Below are positions 1 through 10,093 of a stretch of DNA of 64,000 nt, one piece after another. Each line of letters begins with the position of its first letter. The stretch's first letter is position 1. Under the pieces are notes generated by a model. That model searched no databases. It saw nothing but the letters and a program-made list of their open reading frames with translations, and had not been told where the DNA came from. The position numbers and the translations under genes are program-made. The DNA comes from Sporothrix humicola (taxonomy: Eukaryota > Ascomycota > Sordariomycetes > Ophiostomatales > Ophiostomataceae): assembly GCA_021396245.1 (NCBI GenBank), contig WNYE01000001.1, positions 310,001 through 374,000 on the forward strand, read 5' to 3'.

Positions 1-2937
1 GGTTTGCTGACCAGGCTGTCTGCAGTAATAGAGACGGGCTCTCTAGGCTGTGCAGGACGACGTCCACGACGAGGGATGGCATAGGTGAATTGGATAGTCT
101 TTTCGTTGATATCGACCGTAAGATGGCCCAGCTTGCCGTCGTATCGGGTGGCAACAGGTTCCAGATCAGCAGCAAGAGCTGTAATGTTGGCTAAAGTGGC
201 AGCGGGTTGGATATTTTCGCCCTCTTGGTTCTTGTCGGCCTCATTGACGTCGACCTCGTCTACTTCCATATCGACATCTTCGCCTTCAGCATCCTCGTCC
301 TCGTCTTTGTCCTCGTCTGGTTCAACCCGGATGGCGCCTTCTTTGTAGCCCCTTTGTTCCTCGAGGAAACTCGGGTCGCGCAGCTGGCCAAGGTGGAAAA
401 TAACCACAATCGACCGCTTCCGACGGCCACGGCGTTCCACAGACTTTGGGCCAAGAGAGTTGGGCTCGCCCAGACGAACTGTAGGGACAGGGCCAGTGTC
501 TTTTTCGGCCGCGGCTTCCTCTTCATGCTCGGCCGCCTGGATAGTTTTTGGGGGCCGGCCACGTCCGCGCTTTGGTGTTGTAGGTGCCTGCTCTGGTTCA
601 GTCATCTCGACTTCGTTGTCGGCATCGACGTCGACTGGCTTGGCCTTTGGTGGACGACCGCGTCTCTTAGGCTGTGGCGGAGTCGCAGCAACAACATCTT
701 CAGACTTATCATCGGCGTTATTGCCGTCGTCTTCGGCACCAGCGTCAACCATTTCCGTGTCTTCCTCCGGCTCTCTAACTTTTGGTGGGCGTCCTCGCCG
801 CTTTAGCGTTGGGGTGCCTGCTTCGCTTGCCTCGAAAACGCTGCCGTTTGCATCTACGCCAGGCATGCCCTCACCCGCGATCAGCCTGTACTTGAGTGGC
901 CGCCCTGTCTTTCTGCGCCGATGGGATGCCGAGTATTTGGCTTTTTGGGCGGCGAGCTCTTCATGCGTCATGGGGGGTGGCAGGGGCGCAAAACCGTAGA
1001 GGCGGGCAAAGTCGTCGGCAGGGTGACCGACCAGCTTTCCGGACGCGCGCAGCTCTTCGATATTATCGACTCTGGCCTTTTCGACAGCGGCCGTTTGCGC
1101 GGCTTCTTGCTCGATCGACTCAATGGACTCGCCACTGTTGATCCGCTCGGCCACTTTTGCATTTGCGAGCGTGCGGAACAGGTAGGCCTTGTTCTTGCCG
1201 AGACGCGTGGGCTCGCAGTGCAGCTGGAACTTGGCGAGGTGGTCGGGCTGGTTGTTGGGCCGGGACAGGGCCGAGACGAGCGAGAAAATGTAGCGGGCAA
1301 AAGACGGGCCGAGAGTGGCGCGGCAGATCTGGGGGGATGTGATGCCGTCGATGCCGGCGCGGTCGACGACATCGAAAATCAGGTTGACGAGGGGCACGTC
1401 GATGGCCCAGGCGGGCGCAGACAACGAAAAGTCAGTGTCGTTTGTGCCGTTTGGGTCCAGCATGTCCTCGTCCTCGTCGTCAATGGCAGACGCCATATCC
1501 ATCTCGCTGACGTCGTCATTACCGTTGTACCCGCTGTACCTGCTCTGCTCCCGCTTGAACTTGGCGCGCATCTCGGTCATGGGCGCCCGCTTTCGGCCGG
1601 CGGCCAGGTAGACGGCCCACTCGCTGGGCGTCGGGTCGCGCTCAAACTTGATGCAGTCCTTGAACAGCTGGGTCTCGTCGGCGCGCATGGCGGCGACAAA
1701 CTTGAGGATGCCCGAGGCGACAAACTCGCGCGTGGCGCGCGCCAGGGTGCGCATCTGCCAGCGCATGCCCATGATGCCCAGCTTGATCTTGAGGTCGACC
1801 AGCCGGATGACGCCCCAGGCCTTGACAATGGCCAGGATGGTCTGGCCAAACGACGCAAACTCGATCGCCTCGCCGAGCCAGCGGTTGCGCCAGGGCACGG
1901 GCTCGCGGTCTTTCTTGAGGAACTCGGGGGAGAAGTCGATGCCGTTCTTGGCGAGGTCTTTGGAGGAGAGGAGGGTGGGTGCGTCCTCTGTGCTTCCGTC
2001 GTTTTTGTTGTTTTTGTTGGTGATGCCGGCAGGCTCCGCGTCCAGCTCGATCGGCGCAAACTCGGTCAGCCACAGCATGCTGGTGCGGTACCCGCGGGCA
2101 ATGGTGGTGCGTTTGACGGCGTAGCCCTTGGCGGCCAGGAAATCTGTGCGTTTCGGGACGGACCGCTTGTCCTGGTCGACGAGTTCGCGCAGATCGGCCT
2201 GGAGGATGCCGCGGGTTCGCGCGGACGCAATGCCCTGCAGACACTTCCACTCGAGCATGGGGATCTTCTTGTAGTCGACGTCGTGGCCTGTCAGCGTGTA
2301 CCATATCGTCTTCTCCGTGGCGTAGAGGCGTGGCCGCGTGCTGGGGTCGTCGTTTGCGGCAGCAGCAAGAGCCTGGGCCGAGAGTGAGAGTGTCTTTTGT
2401 GTCTTTTTGTTTTTCGGTTTCGGCTTCGGCTTCGGTCGACTTGATGTAGCTTTCTTAGATCCAGCTGCGGCCAGATCAATCTTCTGGTCTTCGGCATCGT
2501 CGTCGCCAGCATTTGCGTCTGCGTCTGTATCAACGTCAACGGGCTCGGGCAGCCCTGCTTCCGGAAGAGCCAGAGCCTCGTCGAGCGTCAAATGGCCCCG
2601 GTCGCCTTTGTGGCCAACAAGAATCTCGGGCCGCGCGACCAGCCACTTCCACGCATTGCGGGCCAGCGGCATGTCGACCGTGTCGCCGGCAGACGGCGTG
2701 CCGTTGGTGCCGTTGATTCCACCTACTCCATCGACATCTTCCGCCTTTGGCTGTGTCCGTCCACTAACACTGAACCGGCTCACAGATGCCACAAAGTCAT
2801 CCACACGGAACCCTGTTGGTCAGCAGGATACTCTTGTAATACTCATCACCCGGAGAACACCAGAACTCACCTGCTTCGCCGCAATAGGCCGTCTCGGCAA
2901 CGAGCCAGTCAATCAGCTCGTCGAGTCCTTTGGCCAT
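1..2937 (-). CDS. TFC3: TFIIIC B-block-binding subunit (Tfc3/sfc3-like), 3' end outside window
   Basis: Largest DNA-binding subunit of the RNA polymerase III factor TFIIIC, which recognises the B box of tRNA-type genes in the nucleus. Exon 1 is 2871-2937, a 58-nt intron spans 2813-2870, and exon 2 runs from 2812 off the left edge with no stop, giving at least 959 residues. The N-terminus (MAKGLDELIDWLVAE, then CGEAGFRVDDF after splicing) fits the start of fungal Tfc3 proteins, and a winged-helix-like stretch follows. Three AT-hook cores (RGRPPK) lie near 782-810, 643-672 and 545-575, with acidic runs between them. The frame was read by hand on the minus strand and is continuous. Family assignment rests on N-terminal similarity and domain layout; exact orthology is inferred. 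Confidence 0.75.
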
Positions 2938-3649
2938 GGCTGTGTCGGTGCAGCATGCTGGGGGATGTGAAAAAGTAAACGAAATGATGCCGTCAAAATT
3001 CAATGTAGGGTATCTTCGAGATGTCGATAATGATAAAGCTTGAGCTTGGGTGGGTGGATAACAAGCATGGGTTTTGGTGTGTCTGATAAAAAAAGTAAAA
3101 AAAAGTTGATGGAGCTCCAAAATTTGGGGCGGGGCGGGGCTCGAACACGCGCCTTCTTGAACGCGCAGACGTGTTTTGCTATTGGGAATTTAAGTGGACC
3201 CGCTTTTATGCAGCGCCTTTCACGTGACAAATTTGGCCAGGCTTGTATGTGTGCATCAAACTTTCCTCAACATCGAACAACACTCAACTTAGGGTAGGTA
3301 CGACGTAGTCACATAGCTTTCTATTTGATATGGGAAAGAGCTAATTTTCTGTAGTATACTTATATGAGACCAAGTCTTTTTTGGTTGTGGATTTACAAGC
3401 GAGAGAAAACGGCAGCACGTGACATCAAATTGAAGCTGTCCTGGCAGTATCATCCCGTGAGGTCGCCATAAAGCAAGACATAATGCTGCAGGGACAGTGA
3501 CAATAGTAATGAGTGTGTTATCTCTAGTGTACGGTTGGAGATCGATACTCTTGGAAAGTTTTCTATTGGTTTGTAGATGCAAAAACGCTCAGATATGCTA
3601 TGGTTAAACCTTTTGATGCCAACTTCTTCCTCCATATCGATGATCCGCC
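2938..3649. other. Intergenic: promoter of the TFIIIC gene and 3' flank of the next gene
   Basis: This is the upstream region of the minus-strand TFIIIC gene and the downstream flank of the minus-strand gene ending at 3650. It holds CCAAAATTTGGGG (3117-3129), a GGGGC triple repeat (3126-3140), a Pol III-like element (3097-3181, listed separately) and a copy of the recurrent nonamer GGAAAGAGC (3333-3341). I see no convincing protein gene here. Confidence 0.6.
3097..3181 (-). promoter_or_regulatory. Pol III-like A-box/B-box/T-run element
   Basis: On the minus strand an A-box-like TAGCAAAACACG (3181-3170) is followed after 23 nt by a B-box match GTTCGAGCC (3146-3138; consensus GWTCRANNC). T8 (3104-3097) and T7 (3094-3088) runs resembling Pol III terminators come next. 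Between the boxes CGCG arms can form a small hairpin. No proper tRNA cloverleaf can be drawn, so it may be a degenerate tRNA, an extra-TFIIIC site or chance. It sits about 200 bp upstream of the TFIIIC start codon. Confidence 0.35.
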
Positions 3650-4886
3650 TTACTCCTTTGCTACTACTCGTGTTCCTTTGCCGTGGGCCCGTCTGTCGCC
3701 CGGTTTTGTGACACGGCCTGCAGCTACAGCGCCCAGCCGGTGCTCGACGCTCATCTTCTTTTTTCTGTCGGCGCCAGCACCCACTTTGAGCTGGGCCACC
3801 GCCGCAGCCACTTCCGCGCTGCCCTGCCCACCGCCTGCCTTTTTCTGCTGCGCAAACTTGAACTTGCTGCTGTCAATCTTGGTGAGCTCCGGCGGCGCGC
3901 CCACAACGCCGTGGATGCCCGCGCGGACCGTGCTCTTTGTCGCGGCGCCGCGTTTGCGGTTGAACTCGGCCCAGACGTCGTCGTCGGCCGCGCCATAGTT
4001 GTTGGCGGAGCCGCCGGCGGCCTTGCGCTTCTTCTTGCCGCTCGCGCCTTGCTTGGTGGCCAGCCCCTGCTGGAAGTCGAGCCGCCACTTGACGCCCAGC
4101 GTCTCGTCGAGCTCGGCCTCCTTTTCCTCGGCCTCCTCGCGCGCGTCCGCCTCGCGCTCCTTGATGCGCTCGTCGTCCTTGCGCCACTGGTCGTACAGCT
4201 TGTGCAGCTTGCGCTCCTGCTTTGTGCGGTACACCTTGGCGATGCCCAGCGGGTCTTTGCCGCCGGCGCCGCCCGGTGTCGACTTTTTGATGAGGCCTGA
4301 AAGAGGGAGGGCCGCGTCGACGCGCGAGTTGAATTCGGACAAGCGTTCGCCGGGGCGGATTGTCAGTTTTTCGGCGGCCGCCTCAGTGGGAGCCTCTTTA
4401 GTCTGTTGTTCCGCCGGTTCGTCGTCGCCTTCACCTTCTGCGGCTGTAGCGGCTGCCGCCGCCGCTGCTTTGGCCGCCGCCGCCCTCTCCTTGGCCAACC
4501 GCTCCTTCTTCTGCTTCTTAGTCTCGACAATGCCCGTGTCAAGCCCCTGTCTGGTCTTCTTCCCGCTAGCCAGCGACATTAGCCGCCGAAACGCGCGCGG
4601 CGTGTCATGGCTGGCCTTTGCGCTGATGCTGATGCTGTCCTTGTTGGTCTCGCGTTTCCGTTTTGCGTTTGTCGGCGTCGGCGCCGCCTTCTTGGACTTT
4701 GTTGTGCTCGTCGTCTTGGTCGCCGTCTCGGTCTTTGCGGGTTTTGTCGGCAGCGGGCGGGCGATCCGGTCTGGGGGGAGGTCGTATCTGTGCAGTACGC
4801 GTTAGATAAAAGTCAGAAATGTGTGTTATAGGTTGACTGGCTTACATGGACGAGTCCTGGTCCCTCCGGGTGTGTTTGTGAGGCAT
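3650..4886 (-). CDS. Conserved basic, coiled-coil protein, probably nucleolar
   Basis: I do not recognise the family with certainty. Exon 1 is 4846-4886 (starts MPHKHTRRDQDSS), a 58-nt intron spans 4788-4845, and exon 2 is 3650-4787, giving 392 residues. The protein is very rich in Lys, Arg, Ala and Glu. It has a conserved-looking TPRAFRRLM motif near residue 77, an Ala-rich acidic linker, a central charged coiled coil (KQERKLHKLYDQWRK region) and a basic C-terminus. There is no signal peptide or membrane segment. This composition is typical of fungal nucleolar or ribosome-assembly proteins. The promoter carries the same CGATAAG plus GCCAAAAT pair as the LSG1/LTV1 and RRS1/RRP3 promoters, which supports a ribosome-biogenesis role by inference only. 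Confidence 0.75.
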
Positions 4887-7592
4887 TGTGAGGGTGGATG
4901 AGGGGACGATCGAAGAGAAGAGGAAATCGATAATTAGTTGTAGGAAGGTGCGCAGTCAACTGCGCTCGTCTTCCTGTCGATTTTATCAGACAAGAATGTT
5001 GTCAAATGTACCGCTCGGGTGCTCAGGTAACACGCCGTCAATATGTCGCCGAATAAATTGGTGTTGACGTGCGAGGCTGTTGTTGTTGAAGATGGATGCT
5101 CCTAACAAATTAATCTTATCGCAATTTTTTTTTGTTGACTGTTATCGATAAGATTGTGCCAGCCAAAATTTGGGTGGTGAGTGCAATAGGATTAGCGCTG
5201 TAAGTGCGCTGTGTAAATGGTTTATTTAGTCAGTTTCCTACTTATATGCGCTATTTATACAGCACTACCTCGTCTCAGGCCAACCCTTCACCGAGTATCA
5301 GGATCAATACTGGAGATCTCAGAACTTCTGCCATACTTACATTCTACCAAAATCATTGGCAAGTACGATGTGTAATACTACGTACTACTGTTCATAGGGA
5401 GGGTGAAAAATACTGCTAGACTTGACCATTGCTTTCTAGATTTCCCATACTTGCTGGAAGTGTTCAACCCATCACCAAAGTGAGTCAATAAGAGGTAACA
5501 ACCCCCAGTGCATATGTATAACCGTGCGAGAGTACTACAAGACGATGCAAGATACGAATTAGAGACATGCTCTACTGTACACAGAAAGCATCAGAGAAAG
5601 ATAGAGCCTTCGAGGACGCAATGTTATTGGAGGAGACAAGGAGAAGTCCTTTGTTCTCTCTGGACCACGGATAATCCCGTCCTTCAACATGGTGTTTCCA
5701 ATATTGATTCGCTCATCTGGTCTATCTTTGATTTTACAAGTACGAATCTTGTCTCTGCATCATAAAGTGTGTGTTCCTTCTTGGTCCCTCACATTTGTCG
5801 TGACGATTCAGACCGTCCACTAACACGAAAAGTGGATCCAGATCGAGCAGCCGCTAACACGCACGCACCCACAGGCCCAACGTGCTCTAGACCAGGGGGT
5901 TCCCTAGGCCACTAAAACACTGCCGTTCTTGCATGTGCGTCAATGAGCGTCCATGGACCGCACTCGTCGTGCATGCTTATATGTGGTTGCAGTTCAAACA
6001 CTTTAATTCTCGTCAAAATTATTTTGAAATGCACACGTTCTCTAAAAATGATCTTCGAGAGCGCTGCCAAGTATTTAACCTTTGCCTATCTGAGATCGCC
6101 TTGTCCCATGTCTCGCCTCTTTTTAAAGTCGCCCACCTATCGATGCATCCACAGCCATGTGCACAATGCGACAGGCTATTGGATGACACTGGAGCCTGGT
6201 CTATCGACTTTTGGACACAGAAAAGTGTCTTGGTTTTTTGACCTGCTGATACTCGAGTGTCGAAGATCTTTATAGTGAACAGATGCCTTGCTCGCCCATA
6301 CTTTGCAAACGTGGAGGGAAGGAGCGACCTCGATGCAGTGTACATATCTCTCTTGCCTTGTCCCTCCTACACAAAGACATATTGTGGCTCGTCCCGTTCT
6401 CATTCAATGTATTCTATTCGTCCATTTTTTGTGCATGTATATCTATCTGTCTCTCTTTCAACCGCACATATGCACGATACGGAGATGGTCAGGCGTGCTG
6501 TGCTCGGCTGAGATCACCGCCGCTGCATCAGTGGCTTTTCATGCTCTTTCCATATTGGGACAGTCTGTATCCAATCTTGTTCAACTCTGTATTTTCTGTT
6601 GTCCTGCTGATGATAAGAACATCTCCCATCATTCTCACAATGTTCATGTTGTCGTCTCCGTTCTTCATCCTCTTCGTTAGATCAGTCCTTCTAACAGTCG
6701 ACAAGCTTGTACTATTTAGCCCGCCGTCTCTCTCTAGACACAGCCACCAATAAAGTACATTTAATTCAGCCCGTTCAAGTCTGACACAAATACAGTGAGA
6801 ACAACAGCAAGGATACTAGGAGTTCAGAACTTGTAAAAATAAAGTCGAAAAAAAAGCTTAGCCTTTTGAACCCACACCAACGACTTTCGTTCTTCTCCAC
6901 CAATTCTCCACCTATATTCCCCTCCCCTCTTCGCCCACATTGTCTCCTCGTCCTCTAGTCTTCATCAACTTTAGACTTCCTCTCTGGTCTGCCACGGTAT
7001 GATGTCTCTTTCTTTCTCTTCCGGTTGATTCTCTTGTCGTCAATCATTCCCGTCTGCCGTTGAGACATTGCCGGGTAGAGTCGACTGAGTAGGAGAGAGG
7101 CGGTCTTGGTCCCCCTTCCTAGAGTTTATCTTACAGCCTCTCTTTTCCATATTTCTATTTTATATTTCCATTTTCCATTTCCAGGACCAAAAATATCTCA
7201 CTTCGTATTGTCACCTTTTTTTCATTCTTTTTATTCTTTTCTATTTCTAGCACCAGCGTCCTGCTCTCTTTTCCTTTTTTCTGTTCTTGTCTTTTCCCCT
7301 CATTCGTTCCATCATTTCATCAAAACCAGGAAAGAAAAGGTGCTGCCTGATAATCTCACCTCCTCACCGGTCTCGACATCAACATCAATACGAACACGCC
7401 AGATCTTGAATTTGTCTCCGGAGAACAACTCGCCGTCTCCTTCTCCTTCTACGAAAATAAGCACGGGACTACGTTTCGAGTCGAGTTTACAGTCCTTGGA
7501 GAGTGTTTATATCAACAGCCTTTACCCAGGGAACAAAGAAGGCCACACGACGAGCCGCAACAAAGCCGTTCTTAAACACACTGCACAATATA
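4887..7592. other. 2.7-kb intergenic region between divergent genes
   Basis: It contains the promoter of the basic-protein gene (right after 4887) and that of the Aim6-like gene. From about 6880 to 7592 the plus strand is pyrimidine-rich and looks like a long 5' leader of the latter. A GCTCTTTCC copy of the recurrent nonamer lies at 6543-6551. ORFs in between are short, overlap in several frames and match no family I know. Confidence 0.55.
5112..5174. promoter_or_regulatory. Inverted repeat AATCTTATCG/CGATAAGATT plus CCAAAATTTGGG
   Basis: AATCTTATCG (5112-5121) and CGATAAGATT (5146-5155) are perfect 10-bp inverted copies separated by 24 nt that include a T-run. CCAAAATTTGGG, itself nearly palindromic, follows at 5163-5174 and also occurs at 3117-3128 near the TFIIIC gene. 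The block lies about 230-290 bp upstream of the start codon of the basic-protein gene, a plausible place for transcription-factor sites. Confidence 0.5.
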
Positions 7593-8882
7593 ATGCCCTC
7601 CTTCTGGCCAATACGAAAGCCGTTGGGTAAGGGCGCCATTGCCCTCGGCAAATCACCATCTCCCCGGCTGCGCCCATCACGGCCAAAGACGAAGCCAAGG
7701 CCGAACCGGCGCGAGTATGGTCTCCTGCCGGCCGATGAGCAGGACAGCCGGAAGAACACAGTCGGTGTGGCAGTCAACGACATTGACAATGATGACGAAG
7801 ATGAGGACGACGACGACGACACAAACTCTTACTTTGCCGACAACGATACACCTGACCGCGGCCGCGGCCGCCGGCGCTACTTTATGTGCGGCATGGCCTG
7901 CGCCCTGGCGGCTCTCGTGGTCCTACTGATCCTCAATGTGTGGCTGTTCGCCTCCCAGTCCATCTTCAGCAACGGCAACGACTACGACCCAGACGCCATC
8001 TTTGCCGAGTGGGGCAAGGACGGCTCCGGCACGGAAGAGCTGTCGTGGTACCCGACCGATTTTCTAAGAGATGTCCAGCCCATTCCCTGCCACTCGCACA
8101 ATGACTACTGGCGCAAGGTGCCCCTCTTCTCGGCGCTGCACGCCGGGTGCATTGGCACAGAGGCGGACGTCTGGCTGGTCGGCAATGACCTACACGTCGG
8201 CCACGACCGGACGGCCCTGACGCCGAACCGGACGTTCCAGTCGCTGTACGTGGATCCGCTCGTCAAGATTCTGGACCGGGCCAATCGGAACACCACGTTT
8301 GGTGATGCCTCCACCACTGCCCTTCGTCGCGGCGTGTTTGACCGCGACCCGAACCAGACGCTCGCGCTTCTGGTGGACGTCAAGACCGAGGGCGCTTCCA
8401 CGTTTCGCAAAGTCCTGGAACAGCTCGAGCCGCTGCGCGAGCGCGGCTACTTGTCGACCTTTGAGAACGGCAAAGTCACGTACGGGCCCGTCACCGTCGT
8501 CGGGTCCGGCAATACGCCGTTTGAGGTGGTCGTCGAGAACGGCACCTATCGGTATGCCTTCTTTGACGCCCCTCTCCAGTCTTTAGAGGGAAGTGTGTAC
8601 AACACGACCAACTCGTACTATGCCAGCGTCGCCCTGACCCGCGGCCTCGGCCTCGTCTGGTTCGGCCGCTTCCGCCAGGCCCAATTAGAAAAGATGCGCA
8701 ACCAGCTCGAGGAGGCAAACAGCCGCGGCCTCTTGTCGCGCTACTGGAGCCTGCCGTCGTGGCCGGTGAGCGTGCGCAACGCGGTGTGGACGACGCTCGT
8801 GAGCGAGGGCATTGGCCTGCTAAACGTCGACGACATCCAGGCGGCGTCGGAGATGGACTGGACGAGCATCAAGTGGGTGTAA
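7593..8882 (+). CDS. AIM6: Aim6-like PLC-type phosphodiesterase, single-pass membrane protein
   Basis: An intronless gene of 429 residues. The N-terminal 97 residues are basic and then acidic (a run of Asp/Glu around residues 67-76) and should be cytosolic. One membrane segment follows at about 98-120. The rest forms a PLC-like phosphodiesterase (TIM-barrel) domain with the pattern of the Altered Inheritance of Mitochondria protein 6 family: PCHSHNDYW (H167, H169), GTEADVWL (E190, D192) and HVGHD (H201, H204) as likely catalytic or metal residues. Several N-glycosylation sequons lie after the membrane segment, fitting a lumenal or extracellular domain. The start chosen is the first ATG in frame; upstream codons remain open but lack ATG. 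The substrate is unknown. Confidence 0.88.
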   Translation: MPSFWPIRKPLGKGAIALGKSPSPRLRPSRPKTKPRPNRREYGLLPADEQDSRKNTVGVAVNDIDNDDEDEDDDDDTNSYFADNDTPDRGRGRRRYFMCGMACALAALVVLLILNVWLFASQSIFSNGNDYDPDAIFAEWGKDGSGTEELSWYPTDFLRDVQPIPCHSHNDYWRKVPLFSALHAGCIGTEADVWLVGNDLHVGHDRTALTPNRTFQSLYVDPLVKILDRANRNTTFGDASTTALRRGVFDRDPNQTLALLVDVKTEGASTFRKVLEQLEPLRERGYLSTFENGKVTYGPVTVVGSGNTPFEVVVENGTYRYAFFDAPLQSLEGSVYNTTNSYYASVALTRGLGLVWFGRFRQAQLEKMRNQLEEANSRGLLSRYWSLPSWPVSVRNAVWTTLVSEGIGLLNVDDIQAASEMDWTSIKWV

Positions 8883-9525
8883 GAAGGTCGTGGAGACGAG
8901 AGACAAAAGTTGTGCTCCACTGACAGGTCGGCTCCATCGGGCGAAGCACAACGCCGAGTAGATGGAGCTATCAGCTGTGGAATGAGCTGCTGTATCGCAC
9001 ATGCCGGATTATGTCCGAATTGGTGCAGATAAGGCGATAGGAAAGAGCTCTGTATACATGTTGGGAAAGAGCTGTTTGAGCAACGATTTACGTTTTCTTT
9101 TCTTTTTATTTTGTTTTTGCTTCCATCTTTTCTTTCATTTAAATCTTATAGAATTACGAACATGATACCAGATCGTTTTGAATTTATTTCTAGAACTTAC
9201 AATTTTGCTTGTATCCCAAGGCTTGAATTGCGGCTGTATCTCGATTGCGGGGTCATCGTGCGTCTATTTATGTATGACGACCTACAGCGTAGTAGTGTGA
9301 GATAATCGCTCCTGCCGTCTTCCGCTTGTCGTCTGTCGTAGCTTCCCATATATCCGCGTTCTTGCCTGTACTTTTGACGGCGGGGTTTATCGCATCGCAT
9401 CTTGCAAGAAACATCGCAAAACGAGAAGACAGACGTCGGAACAATCAGAAGAACAGCTCGCACAGTACAACAGCAAGACATCACAGACCATCTCTAATTT
9501 CCTCGCACCTTCCACAGCAGCCAAT
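8883..9525 (+). other. Intergenic: 3' flank of Aim6-like gene and cyanase promoter
   Basis: Two copies of GGAAAGAGC, both followed by T, lie 24 bp apart (9040-9048 and 9064-9072). An AT-rich stretch follows (9090-9200) and probably includes the poly(A) region. The last 200 bp act as cyanase promoter and leader. No other gene is visible. Confidence 0.5.
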
Positions 9526-10093
9526 ATGCCAGACCAGCCCAAGCTCGCATCGCTCGATGTATGTGACCGAAGATGACAAAAAGGACCACAAAGAAACACT
9601 GCTAACATTCTGCCTCTCCCTTTCTCAGGACTCAATCGTCGCCCGCCTGCCGTCGCACGCTCAATCGCTATTCGCCGCCAAGACGGAGCGCGGACTCACA
9701 TTCGCCCAGATCGCCGAGGCGCTCGGCCGCAGCGAAGTCGCCGTCGCCGCCATTTTCTACGGCCAGGCCACGGCGTCCGACGATGATGTAAAGATCTTGG
9801 CCCCTCTCCTCGGTCTGGAGGGAGCGACCCTCCAATCGCAGATTGGCGGCGTGTTCCCCGACCGCGGCCGTGCGGGCCCGATGCCGCCGGTCGAGCCGCT
9901 CATCTACCGCCTCTACGAGATTGTGCAAAACTACGGGTACGCGTACAAGGCGGTGATCAATGAGAAATTCGGCGACGGGATCATGAGCGCGATTGCGTTC
10001 AGCACGACGGTGGACAAGGAGGTGGACGGCGACGGGGTGGCGTGGGTGAACATTAAGATGCGGGGCAAGTGGCTGCCTTTTACTCGTTTCTAG
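9526..10093 (+). CDS. cyn1: Cyanate hydratase (cyanase)
   Basis: Converts cyanate and bicarbonate to ammonia and CO2 via carbamate, detoxifying cyanate and freeing nitrogen. Exon 1 is 9526-9558 (33 nt, MPDQPKLASLD), a 70-nt intron spans 9559-9628, and exon 2 is 9629-10093, giving 165 residues, close to the bacterial length of about 156. An N-terminal helix-turn-helix-like domain is followed by the cyanase domain with the catalytic triad Arg105, Glu108 and Ser131 in YRLYE and GIMSAIAF. Their spacing of 3 and 23 residues equals that of the E. coli enzyme. The family forms a decamer, with active sites at subunit interfaces. No neighbouring nitrogen or carbonic anhydrase gene is visible. Confidence 0.95.

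Noticed and set aside
921..2387. 488-codon ORF on the plus strand
   Set aside because: It is antisense to the continuous TFIIIC frame, has no domain and arises because GC-rich third positions remove stops on the other strand.
3125..3204. Canonical tRNA gene on the minus strand
   Set aside because: A T-arm-like and an anticodon-arm-like hairpin exist, but the acceptor and D stems do not pair and the spacing is wrong. Kept only as a Pol III-like element.
7503..7592. N-terminal extension of the Aim6-like protein
   Set aside because: The upstream in-frame start is GTG; the first ATG is at 7593 and the sequence before it is leader-like.
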